A stretch of DNA of 25,777 nt from a virus. The stretch spans positions 1 through 25,777 of the IMG/VR virus record IMGVR_UViG_3300007074_000100; one strand, 5' to 3'. Positions within the stretch are counted from its first letter, which is position 1; each line of letters starts with the position of its first letter. This document shows positions 12,551 to 20,171 of the stretch, one piece after another. The position numbers and the translations under genes are program-made. The notes under the pieces were generated by a model. It searched no databases. It saw nothing but the letters and a program-made list of their open reading frames with translations, and had not been told where the DNA came from.

Positions 12551-15500
12551 ATGAGTAATACAAGCGGAATTTCAGGAAACGTCAACGAGATCTCTTTCTT
12601 AGGGAGCAAAACTTGCCAAAGTAGAAGCGTACATTGGGCTACTAGGGAAGGAGATGTACGAGCTAAGATTTTCAAGATGACTAGAGAGAGAGATAATATC
12701 TCCTTCGTCTACCGAGAGAGTCTTAGAGGCATGATGGCATCAATTAATGATATCGTCTACCTTACCTCTGATATGAAGTCTACGGATATCAAGGTAATGC
12801 ACGCTAATGCTGAAAGAGCAGTAGCCAAGCTCACCCAGGAGAATAACATCATTCTCCCTGTTATCTCTATTGCTCAGACTACTACAAAGGATGATGACTC
12901 AAGACGTAGAAACGAGAGTATCCTTGTACATGAGAAGGTCTGGGATGAGGAGAAGAGACAGGCATTCAGAGTACTGAGCCTGGCCCCTAGACCAGTAAAC
13001 ATTCAGTACGATATCAATATTTGGTGTAAGTATCGTTCTGACATGGATCAAATCCTTGAGCAAGTGAGATTGAAGTTTAATCCAGAGATGCAAGTTCCTA
13101 CTAAATTCTCTACACTAGCTAAGGCACACATCATTTCAGAAGATGATACTGGTTCTGTTGAAGCTGCTGATAAAGAAGATCGTCTAATCCGTAAGCGTAT
13201 CTCTGTAGTACTAAGAACCTATATCCCAAGTCCAAGATACCTTGTTACCGCAACAGGTGAGATCACAGAGTTCAACGCTGATGTTTTTATTCCTAAGTCC
13301 GTTAGCAATGATGGATCACTAGGTTATGAGTCTGACAATAATGGAAATGTCTCCTTCAATACTGATGGAGACGGTAGCAATGATGCTAGTGGTGGTGATA
13401 CAAGTGATACAAGTGATACAAGTGGAACAGATGGATCCGGTACAACCGGTGGAACTGAAGACCTAACCTTCAATTTTGATATTAGCATTATCTTCGATCA
13501 GCACTACCTTAATTCAGATGCAGGGGAAGGCTCGTTGGGTTCGGAAGCTAATGCTATTATGCGTAAGACTATCAATATTGATAGTGCTGATACTTTCGTC
13601 CGTGATGAAGTGAATGGCATGAGCTTCCTTTGGAAATATGCATCCCTACCTCTAAACGATAGCTATATCCCTGGGTCTCCTACCTTTGGCATTCCGCCCG
13701 ATAGTACCCTAGCAGACTTTGAAACTCTCTACGACCAACATTCCGATGGAGTAGGTTACCTCTCTGATAACAAAGCTCTGGGTATCCATGCTTGTGTTGT
13801 AGAGCATGACGAGTTCCCAGGATCCTTTGAGGTCAATGTAATGCTTACCAATGGCTTTCAGGCTGTTGGATTTGTCTACGGGAACTCCCTATCTGTTACG
13901 GTAACAGAAAACGTAACAGGAGAAACCAGACTGTATAAACAAACTACCCCTCTGTACTTCCGTACAAGAGCCTGTCTGCCCGTAAAACTATCCTTTGGTG
14001 CTGATAGAGCCAGCCTAATCAATTGTACCCATTACGATATGGATGAGACAGATCTGGTTCCTCGTCCAACAGCATACAGAGATCAGATTGACGGTATTAC
14101 TGCTGAGTACGATATCGTAGGGGGAGGAACTTATAAGAAGTCCGGTTTTGTCCAACCCTGGTTCATGGGGAATAAGAACATGGGTAGTAGTACTGGGGGT
14201 AATGGTATTGCTCCTTATTGGGGATGGAGAAAGGGCAGACCAGGCGCTCGTCTATGGAGAAGGGAGATGATGGGCGAGATTACTCGTTCAGAGATTGCTG
14301 CACTAACTCTTGCAACAGGAGAGCCCCTTCTGATTAATGGAGAGGTTAATGGAGCAACCACAGGTACGAAGCTAATCATCCAAGGAGGAGATCCATACTG
14401 GGGAGGTTCTGATAACAAATCCTTCCACCTTGCAGGCTACAATGAGTATGCCCTAGGTCTAGGTTCTGGTTTGAACACTTCTAATCTACAAGGAACTGAC
14501 CCTGTTGCGTACAACCTATTTCCTAAGTTTAATGATACTAATAACAACCTAAGAAGTTGGCTAGACGATGGTATTTTTCACGGTACATTCCTAAGAACTG
14601 CCGTTGGTGGAAACATCCTCGAACCAAGAGATCACAACGCAACTAAATGGACTAGGCACGCACATACCCACCTGTCTAGAGAATACAGAGCAGCAGCAGA
14701 GCTAGCAAGAAAAGATCCTTTGGCTAGACTGTGGATGAAGTTTTCCTTCTGGAATGTTAAACAATGGTTCAGCCAAACTAGATTCGATGATGACAGTTCT
14801 ACTCTAACAAAAAGTATTAACAAGCTTACCTTGGATGCTTTTGCACCTGGAGGAGATGCTGGTGGCGGTACAACTTGGGGGGATAGAGGTTTCTCTCAAC
14901 CAACTAGACTAATCACAACCGTTAATAGGCTCAACGCTGAATGCACTACTGGAACTGGCCCTGTTCCCGATGCAGAAGCACAAGTGTCTAGATCCGAAGT
15001 TGCTAGGGCTGTAGACGCTGGTATCCATACTAATTATGGTTTCATGTTTAGGAAATCAGTAAACTCAGGTCAAGCTCTAGCTTTGAAGGCAGTTTGGCTA
15101 ATGAACCCTCAGTATGCCAACAACTTTAATCTAGCTAACCTAACTGATCCCACCAACCAAGACTACCGGGATTCTAGCATTAGACTATCGAGAGGATTCC
15201 AAGCACAGTTGTTTGCTTCCTTGCTGAGAGATATTGAAGAAGGGACACCAGGCAACATTGGTCTGTTTGAAAACAGTACTGCTGAACCTGGCAAAACTAT
15301 CAACGCAAGATTACTAGAGAAGCTAGGTTTGTTCCGCACTACTTTTCCCAGTACCACCAAAGTACCTAACTGGTTCGAACCAGAATGGATGACTAACTGG
15401 ATTGCCCTTCGTGATGCAAAAGAGGCTGCTGTCGGCACATTAGGAGGAGATGGATGGTTTGGTAGCCTAGTGCCTTCTGATGATGCTACTCATCCACTCT

Positions 15501-15979
15501 ATCCTACCTATTGGGCAACAAGAGATGTTGCCCTACGTTGTTCAGATAGTTTCGGTAGAAATGAAACTCCTATGGGTTTCTTTGGAGGCAATACTGAATA
15601 CCCTTCCGGTCTACCTTGTACCAACACTAATGGTTCTTTCACCTACACAAACCTAGATGATGGATCCAGTACTAACGGTGCTAATAATATTGCTTTCAAT
15701 AACACTGACGGTAAGGACAGATATTATCACGGAATGTATCACGATGCTATCTTCATGGATAAGACCCTAATTGTAGATGAGGGTATAGCAGAAGGATCTA
15801 TTCAATTTGGAGGATACAGTGATACTCTTGGCTGGGATGCAGCAGGTAGTGACGTATGGGAAATCTTGCTAGACCAAAAGATGTTCCTGGGTGGACAGAA
15901 TGTTGTTGCACATGAGTACTTGGATTCTACCCACCCCTCTGCTTATCAAGGTAAGCTCAGGCCAATGTCTGAAGCTTAG
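12551..15979 (+). CDS. Large virion-type structural protein, 1142 aa
   Basis: The first 250 residues look like a phage tail component: FRVLSLAPRPVNIQYDINIW, then DQILEQVRLKFNPEMQ, is a pattern I associate with T4 gp15-like tail terminator or sheath-stabiliser proteins (inference). A low-complexity linker of Asp, Ser, Thr and Gly (about residues 270-305) includes a triple DTS repeat. The remaining 830 residues are not recognised; they are rich in Gly, Asn, Asp and aromatic residues, as in fibres, spikes or large virion decoration proteins. No signal peptide or enzyme motif is visible. The gene stands alone after a terminator and has no Shine-Dalgarno. It ends in a 3-nt overlap with the convergent PAS gene. 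Confidence 0.85.
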   Translation: MSNTSGISGNVNEISFLGSKTCQSRSVHWATREGDVRAKIFKMTRERDNISFVYRESLRGMMASINDIVYLTSDMKSTDIKVMHANAERAVAKLTQENNIILPVISIAQTTTKDDDSRRRNESILVHEKVWDEEKRQAFRVLSLAPRPVNIQYDINIWCKYRSDMDQILEQVRLKFNPEMQVPTKFSTLAKAHIISEDDTGSVEAADKEDRLIRKRISVVLRTYIPSPRYLVTATGEITEFNADVFIPKSVSNDGSLGYESDNNGNVSFNTDGDGSNDASGGDTSDTSDTSGTDGSGTTGGTEDLTFNFDISIIFDQHYLNSDAGEGSLGSEANAIMRKTINIDSADTFVRDEVNGMSFLWKYASLPLNDSYIPGSPTFGIPPDSTLADFETLYDQHSDGVGYLSDNKALGIHACVVEHDEFPGSFEVNVMLTNGFQAVGFVYGNSLSVTVTENVTGETRLYKQTTPLYFRTRACLPVKLSFGADRASLINCTHYDMDETDLVPRPTAYRDQIDGITAEYDIVGGGTYKKSGFVQPWFMGNKNMGSSTGGNGIAPYWGWRKGRPGARLWRREMMGEITRSEIAALTLATGEPLLINGEVNGATTGTKLIIQGGDPYWGGSDNKSFHLAGYNEYALGLGSGLNTSNLQGTDPVAYNLFPKFNDTNNNLRSWLDDGIFHGTFLRTAVGGNILEPRDHNATKWTRHAHTHLSREYRAAAELARKDPLARLWMKFSFWNVKQWFSQTRFDDDSSTLTKSINKLTLDAFAPGGDAGGGTTWGDRGFSQPTRLITTVNRLNAECTTGTGPVPDAEAQVSRSEVARAVDAGIHTNYGFMFRKSVNSGQALALKAVWLMNPQYANNFNLANLTDPTNQDYRDSSIRLSRGFQAQLFASLLRDIEEGTPGNIGLFENSTAEPGKTINARLLEKLGLFRTTFPSTTKVPNWFEPEWMTNWIALRDAKEAAVGTLGGDGWFGSLVPSDDATHPLYPTYWATRDVALRCSDSFGRNETPMGFFGGNTEYPSGLPCTNTNGSFTYTNLDDGSSTNGANNIAFNNTDGKDRYYHGMYHDAIFMDKTLIVDEGIAEGSIQFGGYSDTLGWDAAGSDVWEILLDQKMFLGGQNVVAHEYLDSTHPSAYQGKLRPMSEA
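13396..13424 (+). repeat. Three 9-nt coding repeats
   Basis: The unit GATACAAGT occurs three times in a row and encodes the repeated Asp-Thr-Ser of the linker in the large virion protein. Its copy number could vary without shifting the frame. Confidence 0.85.
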
Positions 15980-16497
15980 ACTCTATCCTTAAGGAATTCA
16001 AACAAGGCAGTAAAGCCTGCCATCATTGCTGTGATAGTAGTGAGTACTACAAGCATGAATTTCTTATTGGACTGTAACCAATTGAAGATTAGGACAGTAG
16101 GTTCAATCCTAAACTCATCTATGTTGGAAGTAGGCTTCAGGTTGAACCTTGGAGTCATTTGAGATAGGAAAAACTCGAACTCCCCTTTAGAGTTGGTTAG
16201 GCCGTAAACCATAATGTCCATCATTACAGGATAACCAGACTTCTTCAGATAAGTCTTAGTCATCTTGTAGTAGTCTAACTCCCCAGATGCTAACCTCCTA
16301 GCCATCTCTAGATCTGGTTTCTGATCTGATGGTAAGGTAATGTCCTTAAAGTGCTTTCCCACTAGTTCTACATCTGAATACTCTAAAATCTCACACAACC
16401 TAGAGTTCACATCCAAGAAGTATCCGTTCTTGTCCAGCAAGGCCAAGCCAATAACAGATTTTTCCCAAAGCAGCCCTAACGTCTTGTTGTCAATCAT
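15976..16497 (-). CDS. PAS-domain protein with C-terminal membrane helix
   Basis: The start ATG at 16497 follows GAGGA by 7 nt; a longer frame to 16578 would run over AT-rich promoter-like sequence. Residues about 5-115 are a PAS sensor domain: VIGLALLDKNGYFLDVNSRL, then ILEYSDVELVGKHFKDIT and the typical late KSGYPVMMDIMV strand. Near the end a hydrophobic helix (FMLVVLTTITAMMAGFTALF) anchors it to the membrane. No kinase, cyclase or DNA-binding domain is attached, so it is a sensor or decoy, or a partner of a host signalling protein. It is alone on the minus strand between two plus-strand blocks, as expected of an added gene. Confidence 0.82.
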   Translation of the reverse strand: MIDNKTLGLLWEKSVIGLALLDKNGYFLDVNSRLCEILEYSDVELVGKHFKDITLPSDQKPDLEMARRLASGELDYYKMTKTYLKKSGYPVMMDIMVYGLTNSKGEFEFFLSQMTPRFNLKPTSNIDEFRIEPTVLIFNWLQSNKKFMLVVLTTITAMMAGFTALFEFLKDRV

Positions 16498-16588
16498 TCC
16501 TGTATCCTCAATATAAAGAGAAGCTCCCCTTATAAGCTTCCTCAAAATATATACTAGTAGTAACCTTCTAATTACCATTAATTATATG

Positions 16589-16616
16589 TTGAGTATTGCC
16601 CAAAGATCCCTATGAT
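16589..16616 (+). promoter_or_regulatory. Promoter TTGAGT-N16-TATGAT
   Basis: TTGAGT and TATGAT are 16 bases apart, and the ATG at 16622 begins five bases after the -10 box, which predicts a leaderless or nearly leaderless mRNA. Confidence 0.55.
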
Positions 16617-16621
16617 GGGTT

Positions 16622-16892
16622 ATGAAGGTTACTATGACGCTGGAGTGGGATTTTCCTGAAAAGGATTGGGTGGGCTCTGAAGATCACAGAGAGCAAATGA
16701 AGCACCAACCACAAATCATGGTGAAAGATGATGTTATTCATACTCTCTTTCACCTGAATGATCTTACCTATCCCAAAGTACTTAAGTGTGAAGTAGAAAG
16801 TTGAGGCCGCTGTTACTGCTGCTAAAGAAAAAGCTCTCCTAAAGAAGCTAAAGAAGAAGTACGAAGAAGAAGAAACTTCCAAAAACCGCTAG
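16622..16892 (+). CDS. Small protein gene with an apparent +1 frameshift
   Basis: The first frame (16622-16804) encodes 60 residues, MKVTMTLEWDFPEKDW and onward, ending in TGA. From 16800 the +1 frame stays open to TAG 16892 and encodes a lysine/glutamate-rich helix (VEAAVTAAKEKALLKKL and KKKYEEEE) with no start codon of its own. Joining both at GAA-AGT-TGA gives a sensible protein of about 90 residues with a coiled-coil tail. Either a frameshift mutation, a sequencing error or a +1 recoding event at the UGA stop explains this. Function is unknown. Confidence 0.5.
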
Positions 16893-16898
16893 AGAAGC

Positions 16899-16927
16899 TT
16901 GACACTAGCCTCCCAGCATGGTATAAT
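16899..16927 (+). promoter_or_regulatory. Perfect consensus sigma-70 promoter
   Basis: TTGACA (16899-16904), a 17-base spacer ending TGG, and TATAAT (16922-16927). Six bases (GGAGGC) separate the -10 box from ATG 16934, so the predicted +1 is the A of that ATG. The GGAGG would then lie upstream of the transcript unless initiation occurs earlier. Confidence 0.93.
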
Positions 16928-16933
16928 GGAGGC

Positions 16934-17494
16934 ATGATGAACGAAGAACAACACGCGCTTATCGAGGACCGTTACGGTAGGCTAATTCACATGGTTGCTA
17001 ACCGGATTTCCGGTGACATCATTATCTCCTCCCATGATGATACTGTCCAAGACCTTTGGATTGCTGCTATGACTGCAATTCGAGGTTACGCTAAGAAAGA
17101 GAAACAAGAGTTTGCTGAGTTCTGCGACTCCAAAGGCTTTGACAAGTATTTCAAGACTGTTCTTTGGAACTGGAAGAACTCTTTTGGTGCTCGTATCACT
17201 AAGCGCCAGGGCCTCACGCAAGGTACTGTTAATGTGTTTGAGAATGAGGAGGTTCTTCGCCTTGAAGACATGAGCCTTCCTGACCCTGAAAGCAACATAT
17301 TCCTTGAACAAATCAGCGCCATCCTTAACGATAAGCAGATGGAAGTTGTTACTCTCATTACTACAAATCCTTCCTACCTCAAGCCTTCAGGCAACGCCAA
17401 CGTTCAAGCCCTATCGCGTGAACTTGACCTGACCTGGAGTGATACGCGAGATCTTCTCGACTCCATTGGCGACAAAATTGGTAACCAACTCTAA
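16934..17494 (+). CDS. Sigma-70-family-like RNA polymerase sigma factor
   Basis: This 186-residue protein has the layout of a short sigma factor. A region-2-like part (about 8-95) contains EDRYGRLIHMVANRI, DDTVQDLWIAAMTAI and a core-binding/-10-reading helix around KYFKTVLWNWKNSFGARITK. An acidic linker follows, then a region-4-like helix-turn-helix (about 125-186) with ILNDKQMEVVTLI and ANVQALSRELDLTWSDTRDLL. It would direct RNA polymerase to a set of phage promoters, probably later ones. It is expressed from a perfect host-type promoter. ATGATG gives two possible starts. Its stop overlaps the next ATG (TAATG). Confidence 0.78.
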   Translation: MMNEEQHALIEDRYGRLIHMVANRISGDIIISSHDDTVQDLWIAAMTAIRGYAKKEKQEFAEFCDSKGFDKYFKTVLWNWKNSFGARITKRQGLTQGTVNVFENEEVLRLEDMSLPDPESNIFLEQISAILNDKQMEVVTLITTNPSYLKPSGNANVQALSRELDLTWSDTRDLLDSIGDKIGNQL

Positions 17495-17790
17495 TGAAAT
17501 ACAGCAAACTACGTCTTCGCAAGAAAGACCAATACAATTGGGTGATCGAAGGGTTCGAAGAGGGTGGTGGAATCATTAGCCGTGGACCTCACCAGGGTAA
17601 GACAAAGAAAGGTGGGTGGCAAGAGTCCTTGCCTATTGGATATTTCAGTACGCTAAAAGACGCTGCCACTCGTCTGCTTGATGAGCACCTTAAACTACAG
17701 TTTGAAAGCGAAGTTCCTCTTGAGGACATTCTTCAGGCTATCCAGAACGCAAAGAATGAAGTAATCAAAGAGGTTAACGGACATGAATAA
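17494..17790 (+). CDS. Hypothetical protein, 98 aa
   Basis: This protein begins with a basic strand (KYSKLRLRKKDQYNWVIEGF), contains a glycine-rich turn (EEGGGIISRGPHQGK) and then a helical C-terminus (LKDAATRLLDEHLKL). I believe similar proteins occur in other phages, where such short alpha/beta proteins lie next to regulators, but I cannot name a family. It is translationally linked to the sigma-like gene (TAATG) and overlaps the next gene by 8 nt. Confidence 0.72.
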   Translation: MKYSKLRLRKKDQYNWVIEGFEEGGGIISRGPHQGKTKKGGWQESLPIGYFSTLKDAATRLLDEHLKLQFESEVPLEDILQAIQNAKNEVIKEVNGHE

Positions 17791-18397
17791 TCGATCACTG
17801 AGGAAGCAAGATCGCCCCGTACGGTCTGTCATTAACGAGGTTGATACTTTGCTTAATGAAGCTTACGATACCCTTAATAAATGCACCTATGAAATTGATG
17901 TCCTGACTGATAATGAGGACATCAATGAATCGGATGCTGAGTCCCTCGGAACTCTCCTAATGTCCCTAGAAGAGGCTAGTGCGGCTGTTGGTGATTCAAA
18001 TGAGCACTTGGAGGATTTGGAACTTGAAGCCCTGGATAAGGAGAATGCAAAAATGTTTAAGGAATTCGAAGGGAAGACTGTGTACATTAGTGGTGGTATT
18101 AGTGGCAAGGATTGGATGAAAGTTCAAGACCAATTCGGTAATGCTCGTAAGTTCCTTGAGGAGCAAGGAGCCCAGGTCATTACTCCAATGAACCACACAA
18201 TCAAAACCCCCCCTGGTATGTCTGATCTTGACAAGTGGGATAAGTACATGAGGGTTTCTATTGCAGAGTTGATGCGTTGTGATACCATCTTCCTTCTAGA
18301 AGACTTCACCGGTAGCAAGGGTGCCATGATTGAGTACGACTTGTCTCAAAGATTGGGAATGCTTACGTACTACGCCCCTGACTACATTGAGGACTAA
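17783..18397 (+). CDS. DUF4406 (nucleoside 2-deoxyribosyltransferase-like) protein with coiled-coil N-terminus
   Basis: Residues 1-92 are an acidic, helical, coiled-coil-like extension. From about residue 98 comes the DUF4406 fold: TVYISGGISG, a helix ending FLEEQGAQVITP, DKWDKYMRVSIAELMRCDTIFLL, and GSKGAMIEYDLSQRLG. The fold is related to nucleoside 2-deoxyribosyltransferases, and SKGAMIEYDLS contains the Glu of that family's active site, but an exchange reaction has not been shown for DUF4406 members. It may act on nucleotides or bind a nucleotide signal. The long N-terminal extension is unusual for the family. Confidence 0.8.
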   Translation: MNNRSLRKQDRPVRSVINEVDTLLNEAYDTLNKCTYEIDVLTDNEDINESDAESLGTLLMSLEEASAAVGDSNEHLEDLELEALDKENAKMFKEFEGKTVYISGGISGKDWMKVQDQFGNARKFLEEQGAQVITPMNHTIKTPPGMSDLDKWDKYMRVSIAELMRCDTIFLLEDFTGSKGAMIEYDLSQRLGMLTYYAPDYIED

Positions 18398-18399
18398 CT

Positions 18400-18621
18400 A
18401 TGAAGTGCCATTGCGGATTTGAAGAAGTGTGTAGCGAGGAAGTTAAACTTCCCGTTTACTTCAAGAGGGGTGCTAGGAAAGGACAACTCAAGTCGTACTC
18501 AAGCGATTACATTTATGGTACTTACATGGAGGAGCTTAGTTTCGGTATTGGCTCGTCAAACATCACTCTTAAGGTTTGCCCTGAGTGTGGTCTAGTCTAC
18601 AAAGATGGTTACTACTCCTAG
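18400..18621 (+). CDS. Small zinc-ribbon-like protein, 73 aa
   Basis: CHCG at residues 3-6 and CPECG at about 60-64 form two CxC/CxxC knuckles that could bind one zinc. Between them lies a basic/tyrosine-rich segment (YFKRGARKGQLKSYSSDYIY). It starts 2 nt after the preceding stop, and the next gene begins directly after its stop. No named family is recognised. Confidence 0.68.
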   Translation: MKCHCGFEEVCSEEVKLPVYFKRGARKGQLKSYSSDYIYGTYMEELSFGIGSSNITLKVCPECGLVYKDGYYS

Positions 18622-19080
18622 ATGAAGAACGTCCAAACTGTAAAATACCTCACCAACATCCAACTCCGTGAGGCTCATAAAATGTTGGTTGAAGAGTTCC
18701 CTGACCATGCTGAAACTGGCTTTGGTTACTACGAATGGAAGAGGTTTGCATTCATTGGACATGAGATCGTTGGCCTCATTACTGCCCAGAAGTATCTCCC
18801 CAATAAAGCTCTCGTTGCTGACATTGTTGTCAAGAAGGAATACCGAAGCCAGGGGGTAGGCATTATCCTCCTCAGAGATTTGGGTGAGGAACTACTACAA
18901 GACGGTTACACGCAACTCATGGGGTTTACACCCAAGCACTGTACCGAAGCTCTCAGTACATACAAGAGAGTTAAAACAAAACAAACAGAACAGATTGTAA
19001 CGTGCTCTGAATTGAGCCAATCTGTACCACACATCGACAGGCTACTGTCCAGAATCAAACAAGCTAGGAAGAAAACATGA
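18622..19080 (+). CDS. GNAT-family N-acetyltransferase
   Basis: This 152-residue protein has acetyl-CoA-binding motif A, ADIVVKKEYRSQGVG (R75-G80), followed by the helix IILLRDLGEELLQDGY. The preceding strand pair (FAFIGHEIVGLITAQ) is also typical of the fold. It transfers an acetyl group from acetyl-CoA to an amine; the substrate may be protein, tRNA or a small molecule. A basic tail (LLSRIKQARKKT) extends beyond the domain. The stop overlaps an ATG (ATGA at 19077). Confidence 0.82.
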   Translation: MKNVQTVKYLTNIQLREAHKMLVEEFPDHAETGFGYYEWKRFAFIGHEIVGLITAQKYLPNKALVADIVVKKEYRSQGVGIILLRDLGEELLQDGYTQLMGFTPKHCTEALSTYKRVKTKQTEQIVTCSELSQSVPHIDRLLSRIKQARKKT

Positions 19081-19533
19081 TGACCTCACTAGATGACGCT
19101 GAATTTATTTCAGGTGCAGTTTATGCACACACTGATTAACGGCTGGACCCAAGAGGGTATGATTGAGCTTATTAGGAAGCACGTTCCTGAGAACTCTAGG
19201 TGCGGAGTTTCGATTCCTTCGGCAAGTGGTGATCGCCCTACTTTTGCCTGCCTCTACCTAAACGAGGACAATAAACGATGTGCAGTAGGAGCCTTCATCC
19301 CAGATGACCATGAGGTTTGGGGAAGGCTGAATATGTCTAACCATAAAAATCAAGTTGATGCTGACCGTCTCATGAGGAAATATGGCCTCGCAGAACATAT
19401 GCCTCTCGATGCTCAGGGAATGGAGTCTATGCAAGAACTTCACGATGGCTGGGGTAAATTTTACGAAGGAGCTAACGGTAGATCACTCCATGAGTATCTG
19501 ATTTCTTGGATTGAGGTTAACACAAAAGAATAA
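19077..19533 (+). CDS. Hypothetical protein with an apparent frameshift in a CA repeat
   Basis: The ATG at 19077 (ATGA overlap with the GNAT stop) opens MMTSLDDAEFISGAVYAHTD and stops at 19139. The +1 frame, open from ATG 19093 to TAA 19533, continues as HTLINGWTQEGMIELIRKHV. Both meet at the dinucleotide run GCACACAC; two bases more or one base fewer would give one continuous protein ...VYAHTLINGW.... The C-terminal part has CAVGAFIPDDHE, a motif I have seen in other phage hypothetical proteins. If the frame is truly split, the working start is ATG 19093 or 19123. No function is known. Confidence 0.6.
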
Positions 19534-19748
19534 TGAAGACACTAAAGTACAAGCTACTGAGTTACGTTGACGCTTGGTTGAATTTAAGTGGGATGGATCA
19601 ACTGGCTACCCTATTGACACTCCCCTTAGTTGTGGTTTTATACCCCTTCAGGTTGTTTATAGAGCTAGTGGTAAGATCCCTGCTCGTCTGGGAACAGATT
19701 AGTGAGAAAACAAGGAAACCTGTTCATAAAGGATACCGTAGGAAATAA
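19533..19748 (+). CDS. Small membrane protein, 71 aa
   Basis: The start shares TAATG with the stop before it. The protein has a basic start (KTLKYKLL), a hydrophobic helix around LATLLTLPLVVVLYPFRLFIEL and a basic tail (KTRKPVHKGYRRK). A membrane location is likely. No family is recognised. Confidence 0.62.
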   Translation: MKTLKYKLLSYVDAWLNLSGMDQLATLLTLPLVVVLYPFRLFIELVVRSLLVWEQISEKTRKPVHKGYRRK

Positions 19749-19752
19749 CAGG

Positions 19753-20043
19753 ATGAACCTAACAGAACTGAATACCATCTTCAACTACCTAGACACAACT
19801 ATGTTTAGAGAAGGACCAGAGCTAAAGTTTATTATTAACGAATACGCTCAAGTAGAAGCTGATCTTTCCGAGAAGCAGCACGATTTCCTGAAGGCAGCAC
19901 TGGAGAGACAGGACGAGTATGACAAGGCATTCTGTACTACTACTGATACAGTGCTCAACCAAAGAATGAAGGATGCTATTTTCCTCAATAGGATTGTACT
20001 GGATCAAGGGGAGGTACTCTATTGGATGACCCTAATCTTCTAA
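19753..20043 (+). CDS. Hypothetical protein, 96 aa
   Basis: ATG 19753 is preferred to an earlier GTG (19702) that would overlap the previous gene by 47 nt. The product is helical and acidic (ELKFIINEYAQVEADLSEKQ, then a DEYDKAF region), suggesting a coiled coil. No motif is seen. AGGGGAGG near its 3' end serves as the ribosome binding site of the next small gene. Confidence 0.6.
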   Translation: MNLTELNTIFNYLDTTMFREGPELKFIINEYAQVEADLSEKQHDFLKAALERQDEYDKAFCTTTDTVLNQRMKDAIFLNRIVLDQGEVLYWMTLIF

Positions 20044-20171
20044 TCATTTCCCTACTAGACGAGGACTCCCTTTGGTGGTATGTCATTTACGCAGGAACCT
20101 TCTGTGTAGGAGTATTCGCATACCTAATGTTCAGGAAAACTAATCCGTCCTACACCCAGTATTCCTGGTAG
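20022..20171 (+). CDS. Small membrane protein, 49 aa, TTG start
   Basis: The frame starts at TTG 20022, seven bases after a very strong AAGGGGAGG, which decides the start despite a 22-nt overlap with the gene before. The product carries an acidic segment (LLDEDSLWW) and one membrane helix (YVIYAGTFCVGVFAYLMF) with a short basic tail. It is the last clear plus-strand gene of this block. Confidence 0.55.
   Translation: MDDPNLLIISLLDEDSLWWYVIYAGTFCVGVFAYLMFRKTNPSYTQYSW

Noticed and set aside
16498-16578. Longer PAS protein from ATG 16578
   Set aside because: The extra residues come from AT-rich promoter-like sequence; the ATG at 16497 has a GAGGA at the right distance.
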